Assembly: GCF_000720255.1 (NCBI RefSeq)
Contig: NZ_JOJE01000001.1
Span: forward strand, 372,001-436,000
Length of the DNA stretch: 64,000 bases
Direction: 5' to 3'
DNA from: Streptomyces griseus subsp. griseus
GTDB lineage: Bacteria; Actinomycetota; Actinomycetes; Streptomycetales; Streptomycetaceae
A model generated the notes under the pieces. It was not told the DNA's origin. It made no database searches and saw only the letters and a list, made by a program, of their open reading frames with translations. Below are positions 1 to 9,744 of the stretch, piece by piece; the first letter of the stretch is position 1; each line of letters opens with the position of its first letter. Both the position numbers and the translations under genes were made by a program.

Positions 1-477
1 GAGCTGGCGGCCGACACCCTGTTCACCACCGGCCAGCACGTCTGTTACGGCCCCGCGGGCGGCCCGGTCGCCGGCCCCCTGCGCTCGGTCGGCTGGAACG
101 TCCTGTGCGGCGGCGCCACCGACGTGGGCACCCCGCTGGCCCAGGTGCCCGGCGCCCACGGCGACCGGCTGGCCGCCCTGCTCGCCCACGCGGACCCGGC
201 CACCGCCTGGCTGCTGCTCGGCGCGCACGTCGGCGTGGGCTTCCTGGCCGCCGCCTGGCTGCGCCGCGGCGAGCGGGCGCTGGCCCAGGTGCTGCGGGCG
301 GTGACCGCGACGACCTTCCGGCCGCTGCTGCTGGCCTTCGCCTCCGTGGGCGTGCGGCTCACCCCGCAGGTCCGTCGCCTGCCGCGCCCGGTCCGCCGTA
401 CGGCGACCGCCCGCGAACTGATCCTCGTGCACTCCCTGGGACGGCGCGGACCGCCGTGCTCGGCCGCTGTCGCCTGA
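1..477 (+). CDS. C-terminal part of an unrecognised membrane protein (5'-truncated)
   Basis: The reading frame is open from the first base of the window to a TGA at 475-477, so the N-terminus lies outside. The visible 158 residues contain two hydrophobic stretches, around AWLLLGAHVGVGFLAAAWL and PLLLAFASVGV, and a basic C-terminal tail, which fits an integral membrane protein with a cytoplasmic end. Two cysteines (GQHVCYG and NVLCGG) sit in the part before the first hydrophobic segment. I do not recognise the family. It lies 75 bp upstream of the DsbA-like gene on the same strand, so co-transcription is possible. Confidence 0.65.
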   Translation, partial: ELAADTLFTTGQHVCYGPAGGPVAGPLRSVGWNVLCGGATDVGTPLAQVPGAHGDRLAALLAHADPATAWLLLGAHVGVGFLAAAWLRRGERALAQVLRAVTATTFRPLLLAFASVGVRLTPQVRRLPRPVRRTATARELILVHSLGRRGPPCSAAVA

Positions 478-552
478 CAGCTGCCCGAGCGCCACCAGTC
501 CCCCATACGTACTCCGCACACGACGTGTGCGTCCCCTACGGAGATCACCACC

Positions 553-1365
553 ATGAGCAAGCGGAACAGCCAGGCCTCGAAGAACGCCGCCCGTGAGCGG
601 CTGCGCCAGGAGCGCGAGCGTCAGGCCAAGCGGAACAAGATCAAGCGGCAGGCCATCGTGGCCGGCTCCGTGGTCGGCGTCCTCGCGATAGCCGGCGGCA
701 TCAGCTACGCGGTCGTCCAGGGCAACAAGCCCAGCTACTGGGAGGCCGCGAAGGACGACAAGCTCGTCAAGCCGGCCAACACCACCGGCACCGACGGCAC
801 CACCGTCGTCTACGGCAAGAGCACCGCCAAGAAGACCCTCGTGATGTACGAGGACCCGCGCTGCCCGATCTGCGCCCAGTTCGAGCAGACCGTCGGTTCG
901 ACGGTCGAGAAGGACCTCGATGCCGGCAAGTTCAAGATCCAGTACGTGGGCGCCACCTTCCTCGACGGCAACCTGGGCGGCGAGGGCTCCAAGAACGCCC
1001 TCAGCGCCATGGGCGCGGCGCTCAACGTCAGCTCCGATGCCTTCAAGGAGTACAAGACCGCGCTGTACTCGGCGAAGTGGCACCCCAAAGAGGACGACGA
1101 CAAGTTCAAGGACGACGCCTACCTGATCAAGGTGGCCGACACCGTCCCCGCGCTGAAGGGCAACGCGGCCTTCCAGAAGGCCGTGAAGGACGGCACCTAC
1201 GACAAGTGGGCGCTGGACATGTCGAAGACCTTTGACAAGAGCGGTGTCCAGGGGACTCCGACGCTGATGATGGACGGCAAGAAGCTGACCGGCTCCGACG
1301 GCAAGAACGCGCCGATGACGGTGGCCGACTTCAACACCGCGATCGAGGCGGCGCTGAAGGGCTGA
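553..1365 (+). CDS. Membrane-anchored DsbA-like thioredoxin-fold protein
   Basis: 270 aa. A strongly basic N-terminus (residues 1-33) is followed by one transmembrane segment at about 35-56, then an extracytoplasmic thioredoxin-4/DsbA-type domain. The redox motif CPIC is at residues 104-107 (EDPRCPICAQF), and the cis-proline loop is in GVQGTPTLMMDG near the C-terminus. The family catalyses disulfide exchange on secreted proteins; the exact partner is unknown. ATG at 553 has GGAG at 540-543. A strong hairpin follows the gene, so it probably ends a transcription unit. Confidence 0.88.
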   Translation: MSKRNSQASKNAARERLRQERERQAKRNKIKRQAIVAGSVVGVLAIAGGISYAVVQGNKPSYWEAAKDDKLVKPANTTGTDGTTVVYGKSTAKKTLVMYEDPRCPICAQFEQTVGSTVEKDLDAGKFKIQYVGATFLDGNLGGEGSKNALSAMGAALNVSSDAFKEYKTALYSAKWHPKEDDDKFKDDAYLIKVADTVPALKGNAAFQKAVKDGTYDKWALDMSKTFDKSGVQGTPTLMMDGKKLTGSDGKNAPMTVADFNTAIEAALKG

Positions 1366-1387
1366 CGCGGGCCTGAGCCGACCTCAA

Positions 1388-1430
1388 GCCGAAGAGCGGG
1401 CGAACTTTTCCAGTTCGCCCGCTCTTCGGC
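1388..1430 (+). terminator. Intergenic hairpin after the DsbA-like gene
   Basis: A perfect 18-bp inverted repeat (arms 1388-1405 and 1413-1430, 7-nt loop) starts 22 bp after the stop codon. There is no clear T-tract, which is common for Streptomyces terminators. It ends 26 bp before the phoD start. Confidence 0.65.
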
Positions 1431-1456
1431 CGTACTGGTCAGTAATCTGATCGCCC

Positions 1457-3127
1457 GTGACCAGTCCTTACAGATCATCCGAGAGCGCCCACCCCGTCAA
1501 CTCGCTTGCGCCGCGCCGCCGTACGGTCGTCAAGGCCGCGGCAGCCACCGCCGTCCTGGCAGGTCCCCTCACCGCCGCGCTGCCCGCCCGGGCCGCCACC
1601 GACGCACCCGCCTTCCTGCACGGTCTCGCCTCCGGCGACCCGCTGCCCGACGGCGTCCTGCTGTGGACCCGGGTGACGCCGACCACCGAGGCGATACCCG
1701 GCTCGGGGCTCGGCCCGGACACCGAGGTCAGCTGGACCGTCGCCACGGACAAGGCGCTGAAGAACATCGTCGCCAAGGGCTCCGTCACGGCGACCGCCGC
1801 ATCCGACCACACCGTCAAGGCCGACGTCCGAGGCCTGGAACCGGCCACGGACTACTGGTTCCAGTTCTCGGCCGGCGGCACGGACTCACCGGTGGCGCGT
1901 ACCCGCACCGCGCCGGCGGCGAACGCCTCCGTGGCGGGCCTGCGCTTCGGCGTGGTCTCCTGCGCCAACTGGGAGGCCGGCTACTTCTCCGCCTACCGCC
2001 ATCTCGCCGCACGCGGCGACCTGGACGCATGGCTGCACCTCGGCGACTACATCTACGAGTACGGCACCGGTCAGTACGGGACGCGCGGCACCGTCGTACG
2101 GCAGCACGCGCCGGCCCACGAGATCCTCACGCTCGCCGACTACCGGACCCGGCACGCCAAGTACAAGACGGACCCGGACCTCCAGGCGCTGCACGTGAAG
2201 GCGCCGGTCATCGCGATCTGGGACGACCACGAGTTCGCCAACGACGCCTGGTCGGGCGGCGCGGAGAACCACACCGAGGGCACGGAGGGCACCTGGGCGG
2301 CGCGTCAGGCGGCTGCCAAGCAGGCGTACTTCGAGTGGATGCCGGTCCGCACGGCCGTCGCGGGCACCACCTACCGCCGGCTGCGCTTCGGCAAACTCGC
2401 CGACCTGTCGCTGCTCGACCTGCGTTCCTTCCGCTCGCAGCAGGTCGGCGTCGGCAACGGCTCGGTCGACGACCCGGACCGTACGCTCACCGGGCGCGCC
2501 CAGCTCGACTGGCTGAAGGCGGGTCTGAAGGCGTCCGACACCACCTGGCGGCTGGTGGGCAACTCGGTGATGATCTCGCCGTTCGCCATCGGCTCCCTCT
2601 CCGCGGACCTGCTCAAGCCGCTCGCCAAGCTGCTGGGGCTGCCGCAGGAGGGCCTGGCCCTCAACACCGACCAGTGGGACGGCTACACCGACGACCGCCG
2701 TGAACTGCTGGCCCACCTGCGCTCGAACGCCATCCGCAACACCGTCTTCCTGACCGGCGACATCCACATGGCGTGGGCCAACGACGTGCCGGTGGACGCC
2801 GGGACCTACCCGCTGTCGGCGTCCGCCGCCACCGAGTTCGTGGTCACCTCGGTGACCTCGGACAACCTCGACGACCTCGTGAAGGTCCCCGAGGGCACGG
2901 TCTCGGCGCTCGCCTCACCGGTCATCAAGGCCGCCAACCGGCATGTGCACTGGGTCGACACCGACCGCCACGGCTACGGGGTCCTGGACATCACCGCCGA
3001 CCGAGCGCAGATGGACTACTACGTCCTGTCCGACCGCACGAAGGTTGACGCGGCCTCGGCCTGGACCCGCTCGTACCGCACGCGCAGCGGCACGCAGAAG
3101 GTGGAGCGGACGTACGACCCGGTCTAG
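1457..3127 (+). CDS. phoD: Alkaline phosphatase PhoD, Tat-secreted
   Basis: 556 aa with a GTG start. The N-terminus carries a twin-arginine signal (RRRTVVK around residues 20-26), a hydrophobic Ala-rich core and a likely cleavage after PARA at about 46. The mature part has the PhoD N-terminal Fn3-like domain ([21 protein letters not shown]) and the metallophosphatase core: [19 protein letters not shown] and GDIHMAW supply metal ligands. PhoD enzymes are Ca/Fe-dependent phosphodiesterase/monoesterases that release phosphate outside the cell. Only 26 bp separate the upstream hairpin from the start codon. No PHO-box repeats are obvious there, so PhoP control cannot be inferred from this sequence. 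Confidence 0.93.
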   Translation: MTSPYRSSESAHPVNSLAPRRRTVVKAAAATAVLAGPLTAALPARAATDAPAFLHGLASGDPLPDGVLLWTRVTPTTEAIPGSGLGPDTEVSWTVATDKALKNIVAKGSVTATAASDHTVKADVRGLEPATDYWFQFSAGGTDSPVARTRTAPAANASVAGLRFGVVSCANWEAGYFSAYRHLAARGDLDAWLHLGDYIYEYGTGQYGTRGTVVRQHAPAHEILTLADYRTRHAKYKTDPDLQALHVKAPVIAIWDDHEFANDAWSGGAENHTEGTEGTWAARQAAAKQAYFEWMPVRTAVAGTTYRRLRFGKLADLSLLDLRSFRSQQVGVGNGSVDDPDRTLTGRAQLDWLKAGLKASDTTWRLVGNSVMISPFAIGSLSADLLKPLAKLLGLPQEGLALNTDQWDGYTDDRRELLAHLRSNAIRNTVFLTGDIHMAWANDVPVDAGTYPLSASAATEFVVTSVTSDNLDDLVKVPEGTVSALASPVIKAANRHVHWVDTDRHGYGVLDITADRAQMDYYVLSDRTKVDAASAWTRSYRTRSGTQKVERTYDPV

Positions 3128-3147
3128 GTATGACGACCCGCAACCTG

Positions 3148-3717
3148 TCAGAGGGTTTCGAGGAAGCCGAGTGCCACCCGCCAGGTGGCCTCGGCGGCCT
3201 CCTCGTCGTAGTCCGGCAGGTCGGGGTCGGTGTACAGGTGGCCGGCCCCGGCGTACCGGTACACCTCCACGTCGGCGCCCGCTCTGCCCATCTGGAGGTA
3301 CCAGGCGCTGAGCCAGTCGTCCGTCTCGAACGGGTCCGGCTCGGCCACGTGCAGCTGGACCGGCAGTTCGTCGACGGACGTGTTCGGCGCGAGGTCCGAG
3401 GTGCCGTGCAGGAGCAGCAACCCGCGCGCCTTCTCGTCGCCGAGGGCGAGGGTCTGCGCGACGGAGGCGCCGAGCGAGAACCCCGCGTACACGAGCCCGC
3501 GCTCCGAGTAGGGGGCGGCCGCCAGCACCGCCCGCTTCAGCAGTTCGTCCTTGCCGATCTCGTCGTTGAAGGCCATGCCCTCCTCGACCGTGTCGAACGT
3601 GCGCCCCTCAAAGAGGTCCGGCGTCCACACCTGGTGCCCGGCGGCACGCAGCCGGTCCGCCGCCGCGCGCACCGCGGGACGCAGTCCGAAGGTCGAGTGG
3701 AAGAGCATGATGTTCAT
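3148..3717 (-). CDS. Dienelactone hydrolase-family alpha/beta hydrolase
   Basis: 189 aa from the ATG at 3717; a longer frame to 3795 has no family similarity in its first 26 residues. It is an alpha/beta hydrolase with the nucleophile elbow GFSLGAS (Ser about residue 81), an acid-containing EPDPFE segment and a terminal GAGHLY histidine. Classical dienelactone hydrolases use Cys at the nucleophile position; this one has Ser, so carboxyl-esterase-like activity is more likely than true dienelactone hydrolysis. It converges with phoD, whose stop is 20 bp away. Substrate unknown. Confidence 0.85.
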   Translation of the reverse strand: MNIMLFHSTFGLRPAVRAAADRLRAAGHQVWTPDLFEGRTFDTVEEGMAFNDEIGKDELLKRAVLAAAPYSERGLVYAGFSLGASVAQTLALGDEKARGLLLLHGTSDLAPNTSVDELPVQLHVAEPDPFETDDWLSAWYLQMGRAGADVEVYRYAGAGHLYTDPDLPDYDEEAAEATWRVALGFLETL

Positions 3718-3833
3718 GAGGCCATGGTGCCAGCCGGTGTCGGCCGGGCCGGGCCGGGCCGGCGGCACGATCGTGTTCCTCTTCACAAAAGCCACATGTT
3801 CACGGCCCCGCTCGGCCGGTTACGTTCGAAGGC

Positions 3834-5015
3834 ATGGAGATTCTACTCCGCCCCCTGATCGTGGTCGGCGGCTCGCTCGCCCTGACCCTGCTCATCGGCT
3901 GGGCCACCGACCGACTGCTGTGCAAGGCCGACACCCGGCACCCCGAGACGCCCCTGTGGGGGCTGTTGCGCCGCGGCCGCATCCCGTACCAGCTCGTGCT
4001 GTGCGCGGCGATGCTGAGAGGGTCGTACGACGAGGCGGAGCTGCTTCAGGAGCACCAGGTCGGCATCGGCCGGACGCTGACGCTGGTGCTGATCGGGTCG
4101 GCGGCGTGGCTGGTGATCCGGATCGCGGCGGCGATCGTCGAGACGTCGTACTCGCGCTACGCGCGCATGCACCACGACGCCGCCCGGGTCAGGCGTGTGC
4201 GGACCCAGGTGACGCTGATCATGCGCGTGGTCTCCGCCGTCGTCGGTGTGGTGGCGGGGGCTTCGATGCTGCTGACGTTCCCCGCGTTCCGCGCGGCGGG
4301 CGCCTCGCTGCTGGCCTCCGCCGGAATCCTCGGCATCGTCGCCGGTGTGGCCGCCCAGTCCACGCTGAGCAACCTGTTCGCCGGACTTCAGATCGCCTTC
4401 GGCGACATGGTGCGCATCGGCGACACGGTCGTGGTGGACGGCGAGTGGGGCACCGTCGAGGAGATCACGCTGACCTTCCTGACGGTTCGGACATGGGACG
4501 AGCGCCGGATCACCATGCCGGTCTCGTACTTCACCTCCAAGCCGTTCGAGAACTGGTCGCGCGGCACGCCGCAGATGACCGGCATCGTGTACTGGCACGT
4601 CGACCACACGGCACCGGTGGAGGCGATGCGCGACAAGCTGAAGGACATCCTGCGCGAGTGCCCGGCCTGGGACGGCCGCGCCTACGGTCTCGACGTCACG
4701 GACACCACGCCGAACACCATGCAGGTGCGTGCGCTGGTGACGGCCAAGGACGCGGACGACATCTGGACGGTCCGGGTGAAGGTCCGCGAAGGGATGATCC
4801 GCTGGCTGTCCCAGGAGCACCCGTACGCGCTGCCCCGCGTCAACACGGCGGACGCGGTACTGCCGCCGAGCCGGACCAACGGCGACCGGCCCAACGGCAG
4901 CAACGGCCACAGCGACGGTGGCTACGGCAACGGCGACCGGAGCAATGGCGACCGGTCCCGCGGCGGCTCGTCGCGCGACGGTTCCCGCGAGGGCGCGGTA
5001 CCGCGTCGCGCGTAG
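3834..5015 (+). CDS. MscS-family small-conductance mechanosensitive channel
   Basis: 393 aa. Three to four N-terminal transmembrane segments are followed by the MscS pore-lining helix (LLASAGILGIVAGVAAQSTLSNLFAGLQIAF) and the beta domain (GDTVVVDGEWGTVEEITLTFLTVRTWDERRITMPVSYFTSKPFENW), then the C-terminal vestibule domain. The channel should release osmolytes on hypo-osmotic shock. The last 50 residues are a low-complexity Asn/Gly/Asp/Arg/Ser tail with repeated NGDR-type units that is not part of the channel fold. The ATG at 3834 has only AAGG directly before it, so a short-leader or leaderless mRNA is possible. Confidence 0.92.
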   Translation: MEILLRPLIVVGGSLALTLLIGWATDRLLCKADTRHPETPLWGLLRRGRIPYQLVLCAAMLRGSYDEAELLQEHQVGIGRTLTLVLIGSAAWLVIRIAAAIVETSYSRYARMHHDAARVRRVRTQVTLIMRVVSAVVGVVAGASMLLTFPAFRAAGASLLASAGILGIVAGVAAQSTLSNLFAGLQIAFGDMVRIGDTVVVDGEWGTVEEITLTFLTVRTWDERRITMPVSYFTSKPFENWSRGTPQMTGIVYWHVDHTAPVEAMRDKLKDILRECPAWDGRAYGLDVTDTTPNTMQVRALVTAKDADDIWTVRVKVREGMIRWLSQEHPYALPRVNTADAVLPPSRTNGDRPNGSNGHSDGGYGNGDRSNGDRSRGGSSRDGSREGAVPRRA

Positions 5016-5051
5016 GAGCCGCCGCGCACGGGGCGCCGGCGGAGAAGGCCG

Positions 5052-5792
5052 TCAGTGACCGCGCTCCGCGCCTCCGTTGACCTGGACGACCTGTGAGGTG
5101 ATGTGCCCGGCGCCCGGGGACGCCAGCCAGTGCAGAGTGGCGGCGACGTCCCCGGGCGTACCGGCACGCCCGGTGGAGGTCTCGCCGACGAGCCGCTCCC
5201 GCCGGGCCTCGTCCATCCGGCCCCCGAAGAACTCGGTGTCCTCGATGTAGCCGGGCGCGACGACGTTCACGGTGATACCCCGCGGCCCCAACTGCCGCGC
5301 CAGGTCATGGGCGTACGGGTGCAGTGCGGCCTTGGCGGCGCCGTACGCCCCGCTGCCGGACCCTCGGTAGGCGGCGATGGAGCTGAGGAACAGCACCCGT
5401 CCCCCGGGCTCGGCGAGCCGTTCCTTCAGGGCTTCCGTGAGCAGCGCCGCGGTCAGGACGTTGAGCCGGAAGTTCACGGTCCACTGGTGGGCGACCGCCT
5501 CGAGCGGGTCCTCGTCGTCGGGCTGGGGCTCCAGCTGCCCGCTGCCTCCGGCGCTGTGGATGAGCACGTCCACGGCCCCGAGCTCCCGGGCCACGAAGTC
5601 GGCGACCCCGCGCACCCCGGCCGGATCGCTGAGGTCGGCGGCGTAGGTCAACACCCCCGGCACCCCGGCCTTCTCCAACACCTCGGCGCGCCGCCCGAGC
5701 AGCAGCACGCGATCCCCTTCCGCGGCGAACTCCCGCGCCGCCGCAAGCCCAATTCCTGTTCCACCGCCACTGATCACAACATTCCTAGCCAT
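5052..5792 (-). CDS. Short-chain dehydrogenase/reductase (SDR)
   Basis: 246 aa from ATG 5792, directly before the cofactor motif GGGTGIG at residues 9-15. A longer frame to 5942 adds 50 residues without SDR character. Classical SDR features follow: the catalytic Ser in FLSSIAAY, the YxxxK pair in YGAAK and NVVAPGYI. It is an NAD(P)-dependent oxidoreductase of unknown substrate. It converges with the MscS gene and lies downstream of the antiporter gene with 58 bp between them. Confidence 0.9.
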   Translation of the reverse strand: MARNVVISGGGTGIGLAAAREFAAEGDRVLLLGRRAEVLEKAGVPGVLTYAADLSDPAGVRGVADFVARELGAVDVLIHSAGGSGQLEPQPDDEDPLEAVAHQWTVNFRLNVLTAALLTEALKERLAEPGGRVLFLSSIAAYRGSGSGAYGAAKAALHPYAHDLARQLGPRGITVNVVAPGYIEDTEFFGGRMDEARRERLVGETSTGRAGTPGDVAATLHWLASPGAGHITSQVVQVNGGAERGH

Positions 5793-5850
5793 AACAACCC
5801 ACCCTACAAAGGCCGGGCGGACAGCCCCGGGACCCGGGGGGGCATTTCCC

Positions 5851-7437
5851 TCACCGCAAGCTGCGCACGTCCAGATGCCGAAGCACCCGGTCCACCACCT
5901 CCGGGTCCGCTCCGGGCTCACTCCGCGCCGCCACCACCTCATGCCGCGCGGCGCTCAGCATCTCGCCCTGAATACGCCGGATCCGCTTCAGCCGCCGCAC
6001 CCGGTGCTGGTGCCCCTCCCGGCGCTCGTCCTCGCCCATGTCCGGGCTGATCCGCAACCCGATGTCGAAGGCCCGCCGCACCATCTGCTCGGACAACTCC
6101 TCCGGCAGCTCCTCCTCCGCCTCGATCTCCCGCAGCCTGCGCTTCGCCGCCTTCGCCGCCCGTACCGCCAGCGCCTTCTCGAAGTCCTTCTCGCGGTCCG
6201 TGTCCGCCCGCACCCCGAGCCGCCGCACCAGCCAGGGCAGCGTGAGCCCCTGCAACACCAGCGTCACCATGATCACGCCGAACGCGATGAAGACGATCTC
6301 GTCGCGGTTGGGGAACGCCGTCCCGTCGTCGGTCTCCAGCGGAATCGCCAGCGCCAGCGCCACCGAGGCGACCCCCCGCATCCCCGACCACCACATCACG
6401 ACGGTCTCCCGCCAGCCCATCGGGATGTCCTCGTCGTGGTCCTTGCGGGCATGCAGCCGCTTGGTCAGCCACGTCGCCGGCAGCAGCCAGGCCAGCCGTA
6501 CGAACACCACCACGACCACGATCGTCGCCGCCCACCCGAGCATCTCGCCCCACCGCCCGGACGCCGTCCGGATCGCGTTGTGCAGCTCCAGACCGATCAG
6601 CCCGAACGCGACACCGGTGACGAGCGTGTCGACGATGTCCCAGAAGGTGTGCCCGGCGAGCCGCGTCATCACGTCGTCGGGATCGGTCGCGTACTCGGCG
6701 AGGAACAACGCGGTGGTGAGCACGGCGAGTACGCCGGACCCGTGGAACTCCTCCGCCATCACGTAGGAGGCGTACGGCACCAGCAGGGTAAGCCCGATCT
6801 GCAGGGTCGCGTCGCCCAGCAGGTCCATCAGCTTGTTGGCGCCCCAGCCCAGCCCGACCCCGACCGCCACGGCGACCACGGCGGACAGCACCAGGTCCAG
6901 CCCCGCCTTCCACGGCGAGAAGGAGCCGCTGACGGCGGCGGCGATCGCCACGTGGTACAGCACGATGGCCGTCACGTCGTTGAAGAGCCCCTCGCCCTCC
7001 AGTATCGACACCAGCCGGCGCGGCAGCCCGAGTTGCCCGGCGACGGCGGTCGCGGCCACCGGGTCGGGCGGCGCGACCAGCGCCCCGAGCGCCAGCGCGG
7101 CGGCGACGGGCAGCCCCGGCACGATCGCGCTCGCGACGGCGGCCACACAGCAGGTGGTGACGAACACCAGCGCCACGGCCAGCAGGAAGATCGGCCGTTT
7201 GTTGGCCGTGAACTGCCGCCAGGACGTGCGCCGTACGGCGGCGTACAGCAGCGGGGGCAGCAGCAGGGGCAGGATCAGATCAGGGGGGACGCTCACGTTC
7301 GGCACGAAGTCGAGCACCGCGAGCACGATCCCGAGCAACGTCATCAGCACCGGCGCCGGCAGCCCGAAGCGATCCCCCACCGGGACGCTCACCACGGCCC
7401 CGAGCAACAGGACGAACAACAGGGCCAGCTGATCCAC
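5851..7437 (-). CDS. CPA1-family Na+/H+ antiporter
   Basis: 528 aa with a GTG start. About 12 transmembrane segments fill the first 400 residues. Typical CPA1/NhaP motifs are present: ALGALVAPPDPVAATAV and GLFNDVTAIVLY, which hold the ion-binding acidic residues, and WSGMRGVASVALALAIP. The C-terminal about 120 residues are a charged cytoplasmic domain rich in Arg and Glu, as in the actinobacterial NhaP-like proteins. It should exchange Na+ (or K+) for protons in pH and salt homeostasis. Confidence 0.93.
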   Translation of the reverse strand: MDQLALLFVLLLGAVVSVPVGDRFGLPAPVLMTLLGIVLAVLDFVPNVSVPPDLILPLLLPPLLYAAVRRTSWRQFTANKRPIFLLAVALVFVTTCCVAAVASAIVPGLPVAAALALGALVAPPDPVAATAVAGQLGLPRRLVSILEGEGLFNDVTAIVLYHVAIAAAVSGSFSPWKAGLDLVLSAVVAVAVGVGLGWGANKLMDLLGDATLQIGLTLLVPYASYVMAEEFHGSGVLAVLTTALFLAEYATDPDDVMTRLAGHTFWDIVDTLVTGVAFGLIGLELHNAIRTASGRWGEMLGWAATIVVVVVFVRLAWLLPATWLTKRLHARKDHDEDIPMGWRETVVMWWSGMRGVASVALALAIPLETDDGTAFPNRDEIVFIAFGVIMVTLVLQGLTLPWLVRRLGVRADTDREKDFEKALAVRAAKAAKRRLREIEAEEELPEELSEQMVRRAFDIGLRISPDMGEDERREGHQHRVRRLKRIRRIQGEMLSAARHEVVAARSEPGADPEVVDRVLRHLDVRSLR

Positions 7438-7510
7438 GCTCAGCGCTCCACACGGTAGACGTCAACGGACAGACCTCAAGCCTGCCACGTCGCGCCCGTA
7501 CGCCCTCGGC

Positions 7511-7981
7511 TCAGAGCACGCGCCGCATCGCCCGGTGCGGTATGCCCGCGTCCGGAAACTCGGGTCCGTACGCCTCGTACCCCAACCGCTCGTAGAAACC
7601 CAGCGCCTGCGTCTGCGCGTGCAGATCCACGGCGGTCAGGCCGCGCGCGCGGGCCGCCTCCTCGACGGCCCGCACCAGCGCCGCCCCGACACCGAGTCCG
7701 CGCGCCGCCCGCGCCACGGCGAGCCGCCCCAGCGACCCGACCGACGGGTCGCCGCCGGTCTTCGCGGCGGCGGCCTCCCCGAACAGCAGCCGTCCGGTCC
7801 CGAGGGACACCCCGTCCTCCCGGACCGCCAGCACATGCACCGCCTCGGCGTCGTACGCGTCGTACTCGATCTCCCGCGGGACGCCCTGCTCGGCGACGAA
7901 GACCTCCTTGCGCACCGCGAAGCACGCCTCCCGGTCGGCGGGATCCTCGGCGACGCGCACCTCGTACGCGGGCGGACTCAC
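7511..7981 (-). CDS. GNAT-family N-acetyltransferase (ElaA-like)
   Basis: 156 aa with a GTG start. The acetyl-CoA-binding loop is at [17 protein letters not shown] and the C-terminal GNAT segment is [23 protein letters not shown], ending with the ElaA/YjcF-type PHRAMRR. The start codon overlaps the rluD stop (GTGA, 7978-7981), so translation is coupled to rluD. The acceptor substrate is unknown. Confidence 0.88.
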   Translation of the reverse strand: MSPPAYEVRVAEDPADREACFAVRKEVFVAEQGVPREIEYDAYDAEAVHVLAVREDGVSLGTGRLLFGEAAAAKTGGDPSVGSLGRLAVARAARGLGVGAALVRAVEEAARARGLTAVDLHAQTQALGFYERLGYEAYGPEFPDAGIPHRAMRRVL

Positions 7982-8922
7982 GCGTACGTCTCCTCACGGA
8001 CCTGGTCGAGGGCCTTCTGGAGGTCGGCGGGGTAGTCGCTCTCGAACTCGGCCCACCGGCCGTCGCCGGGGTGCTCGAAGCCCAGCCGTACGGCGTGCAG
8101 CCACTGGCGGGTCAGGTGCAGCCGCTTGGCGAGGGTCGGGTCGGCGCCGTAGGTGAGGTCGCCGACGCAGGGGTGGCGGTGGGCCGCCATGTGCACGCGG
8201 ATCTGGTGCGTGCGGCCGGTCTCCAGCTTCACGTCGAGCAGGGAGGCCGAGCGGAACGCCTCGATCAGGTCGTAGTGCGTGACGGACGGCTTGCCCTCGG
8301 CCGTGACCGCCCACTTGTAGTCGTGCTGGGGGTGGCGGCCGATGGGCGCGTCGATGGTGCCGCTGGTCGGGTCGGGGTGGCCCTGGACGAGCGTGTGGTA
8401 GCGCTTGTCGACCGTGCGCTCCTTGAACTGGCGCTTCAGCGACGTGTACGCGTACTCGGACTTGGCCACCACCATCAGGCCGGAGGTGCCCACGTCGAGG
8501 CGGTGCACGATGCCCTGGCGCTCGGCGGCGCCGGAGGTGGAGATGCGGTACCCGGCTGCGGCGAGGCCGCCGATGACGGTGGGGCCGCTCCAGCCGGGCG
8601 AGGGGTGGGCGGCGACGCCGACCGGCTTGACGATCACGACCACGTCGTCGTCGTCGTGCACGATCTCCATGCCCTCGACCGGCTCCGCGACGACCTGCAC
8701 GGGGGCGGGCGCCTGCGGCATCTCGACCTCCAGCCAGGCCCCGCCGTGCACCCGCTCGGACTTCCCGACCACCGAGCCGTCGACCGTGACCTTCCCCGCC
8801 GCGGCGAGCTCGGCGGCCTTCGTACGGGAGAAGCCGAACATGCGGGAGATGGCGGCGTCGACGCGCTCGCCCTCCAGGCCGTCGGGCACGGGCAGGGTGC
8901 GGATCTCGGGAATCGTGCTCAC
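7978..8922 (-). CDS. rluD: RluD-type 23S rRNA pseudouridine synthase
   Basis: 314 aa from GTG 8922. The frame stays open much further upstream, but that part is the shadow of lspA. An S4 RNA-binding domain is at about 15-75 ([20 protein letters not shown]), then the RluA/RluD catalytic domain with the signature [16 protein letters not shown], whose Asp is the nucleophile. The family isomerises uridines in the large-subunit rRNA (helix 69 in E. coli). It lies 38 bp after lspA, the common lspA-rluD pairing. Confidence 0.93.
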   Translation of the reverse strand: MSTIPEIRTLPVPDGLEGERVDAAISRMFGFSRTKAAELAAAGKVTVDGSVVGKSERVHGGAWLEVEMPQAPAPVQVVAEPVEGMEIVHDDDDVVVIVKPVGVAAHPSPGWSGPTVIGGLAAAGYRISTSGAAERQGIVHRLDVGTSGLMVVAKSEYAYTSLKRQFKERTVDKRYHTLVQGHPDPTSGTIDAPIGRHPQHDYKWAVTAEGKPSVTHYDLIEAFRSASLLDVKLETGRTHQIRVHMAAHRHPCVGDLTYGADPTLAKRLHLTRQWLHAVRLGFEHPGDGRWAEFESDYPADLQKALDQVREETYA

Positions 8923-8960
8923 CCGTCGAGTATGCCGGACGGGTCCGACTGCCCCGGCAC

Positions 8961-9665
8961 TCAGTCCTTGTGGACGGTTCCGTCCGGGTCGAGGCCGCGG
9001 AAGGACAGCAGCACGATCAGGATGCCACCGCACACGATCGCCGAGTCGGCGAGGTTGAACACCGCGAAGTGCTTGGGCGCGATGAAGTCGACCACGGCGC
9101 CCTCGAAGACGCCCGGCGAGCGGAAGATCCGGTCGGTGAGGTTGCCGAGCGCCCCGCCCAGCAGCAGGCCGAGGGCGATCGCCCAGGGCAGGCTGTAGAG
9201 CTTGCGGGCGAGCCGGGCGATCACCACGATCACGGACGCGGCGATCACCGTGAAGATCACGGTGAAGGCCTCGCCGAAGCCGAACGCGGCGCCCGCGTTG
9301 CGGATCGCCTCGAACTTCAGCCAGTCCCCGATGATCTCGATCGGCGCGTGGTGCTCCAGCTTGGCGACCACGATCAGCTTGCTGACCAGGTCCAGGGCGT
9401 ACGCGAAGGCCGCGACCGCGAAGAGCACGGCGACGCGCCGCCGGCCCCTGGGCCGCGCGCCGGCGTCGTCCCGCTCCTCGGCACCGGTCACCGTCGACGC
9501 CCCGCCGGTGCCGGAACCGCCGGTGCCGGAACCGCCGGCCGGGGACGCGGTCCCCTCGGCACCGGACCGCGCCTCCGACGCGGCCCCGTCGCCGGGCCGC
9601 TCCTGCTCGGCCCGTGCCGCGTCCGGGGTGTCCGGCGTACCGATGATGCGCTCCGCCTCTGCCAC
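8961..9665 (-). CDS. lspA: Lipoprotein signal peptidase II
   Basis: 234 aa. The C-terminal about 155 residues are a standard LspA with four transmembrane segments and the aspartyl protease motifs GNLTDR and FNLADSAI. It cleaves signal peptides of diacylglyceryl-modified prolipoproteins in the membrane. The first about 75 residues are an extra acidic/Gly/Ser-rich cytoplasmic extension, common in Streptomyces. Part of it is coded by a perfect 15-bp tandem duplication (9504-9518 and 9519-9533) giving repeated GGSGT units. Confidence 0.95.
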   Translation of the reverse strand: MAEAERIIGTPDTPDAARAEQERPGDGAASEARSGAEGTASPAGGSGTGGSGTGGASTVTGAEERDDAGARPRGRRRVAVLFAVAAFAYALDLVSKLIVVAKLEHHAPIEIIGDWLKFEAIRNAGAAFGFGEAFTVIFTVIAASVIVVIARLARKLYSLPWAIALGLLLGGALGNLTDRIFRSPGVFEGAVVDFIAPKHFAVFNLADSAIVCGGILIVLLSFRGLDPDGTVHKD

Positions 9666-9744
9666 GTGAGTCCCTCAACCTAGGTACCTGACTGAGGACG
9701 AGGGTACGGCACGCCCCGCGCCAGGACCCGCCGGGCGCCGCAGG

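Noticed and set aside
3130..3858. Plus-strand frame over the DLH gene
   Set aside because: Shadow; the minus strand has the complete hydrolase motifs.
5875..7458. 527-residue plus-strand frame opposite the antiporter
   Set aside because: His/Arg/Pro/Gln-rich antisense shadow with no start signal.
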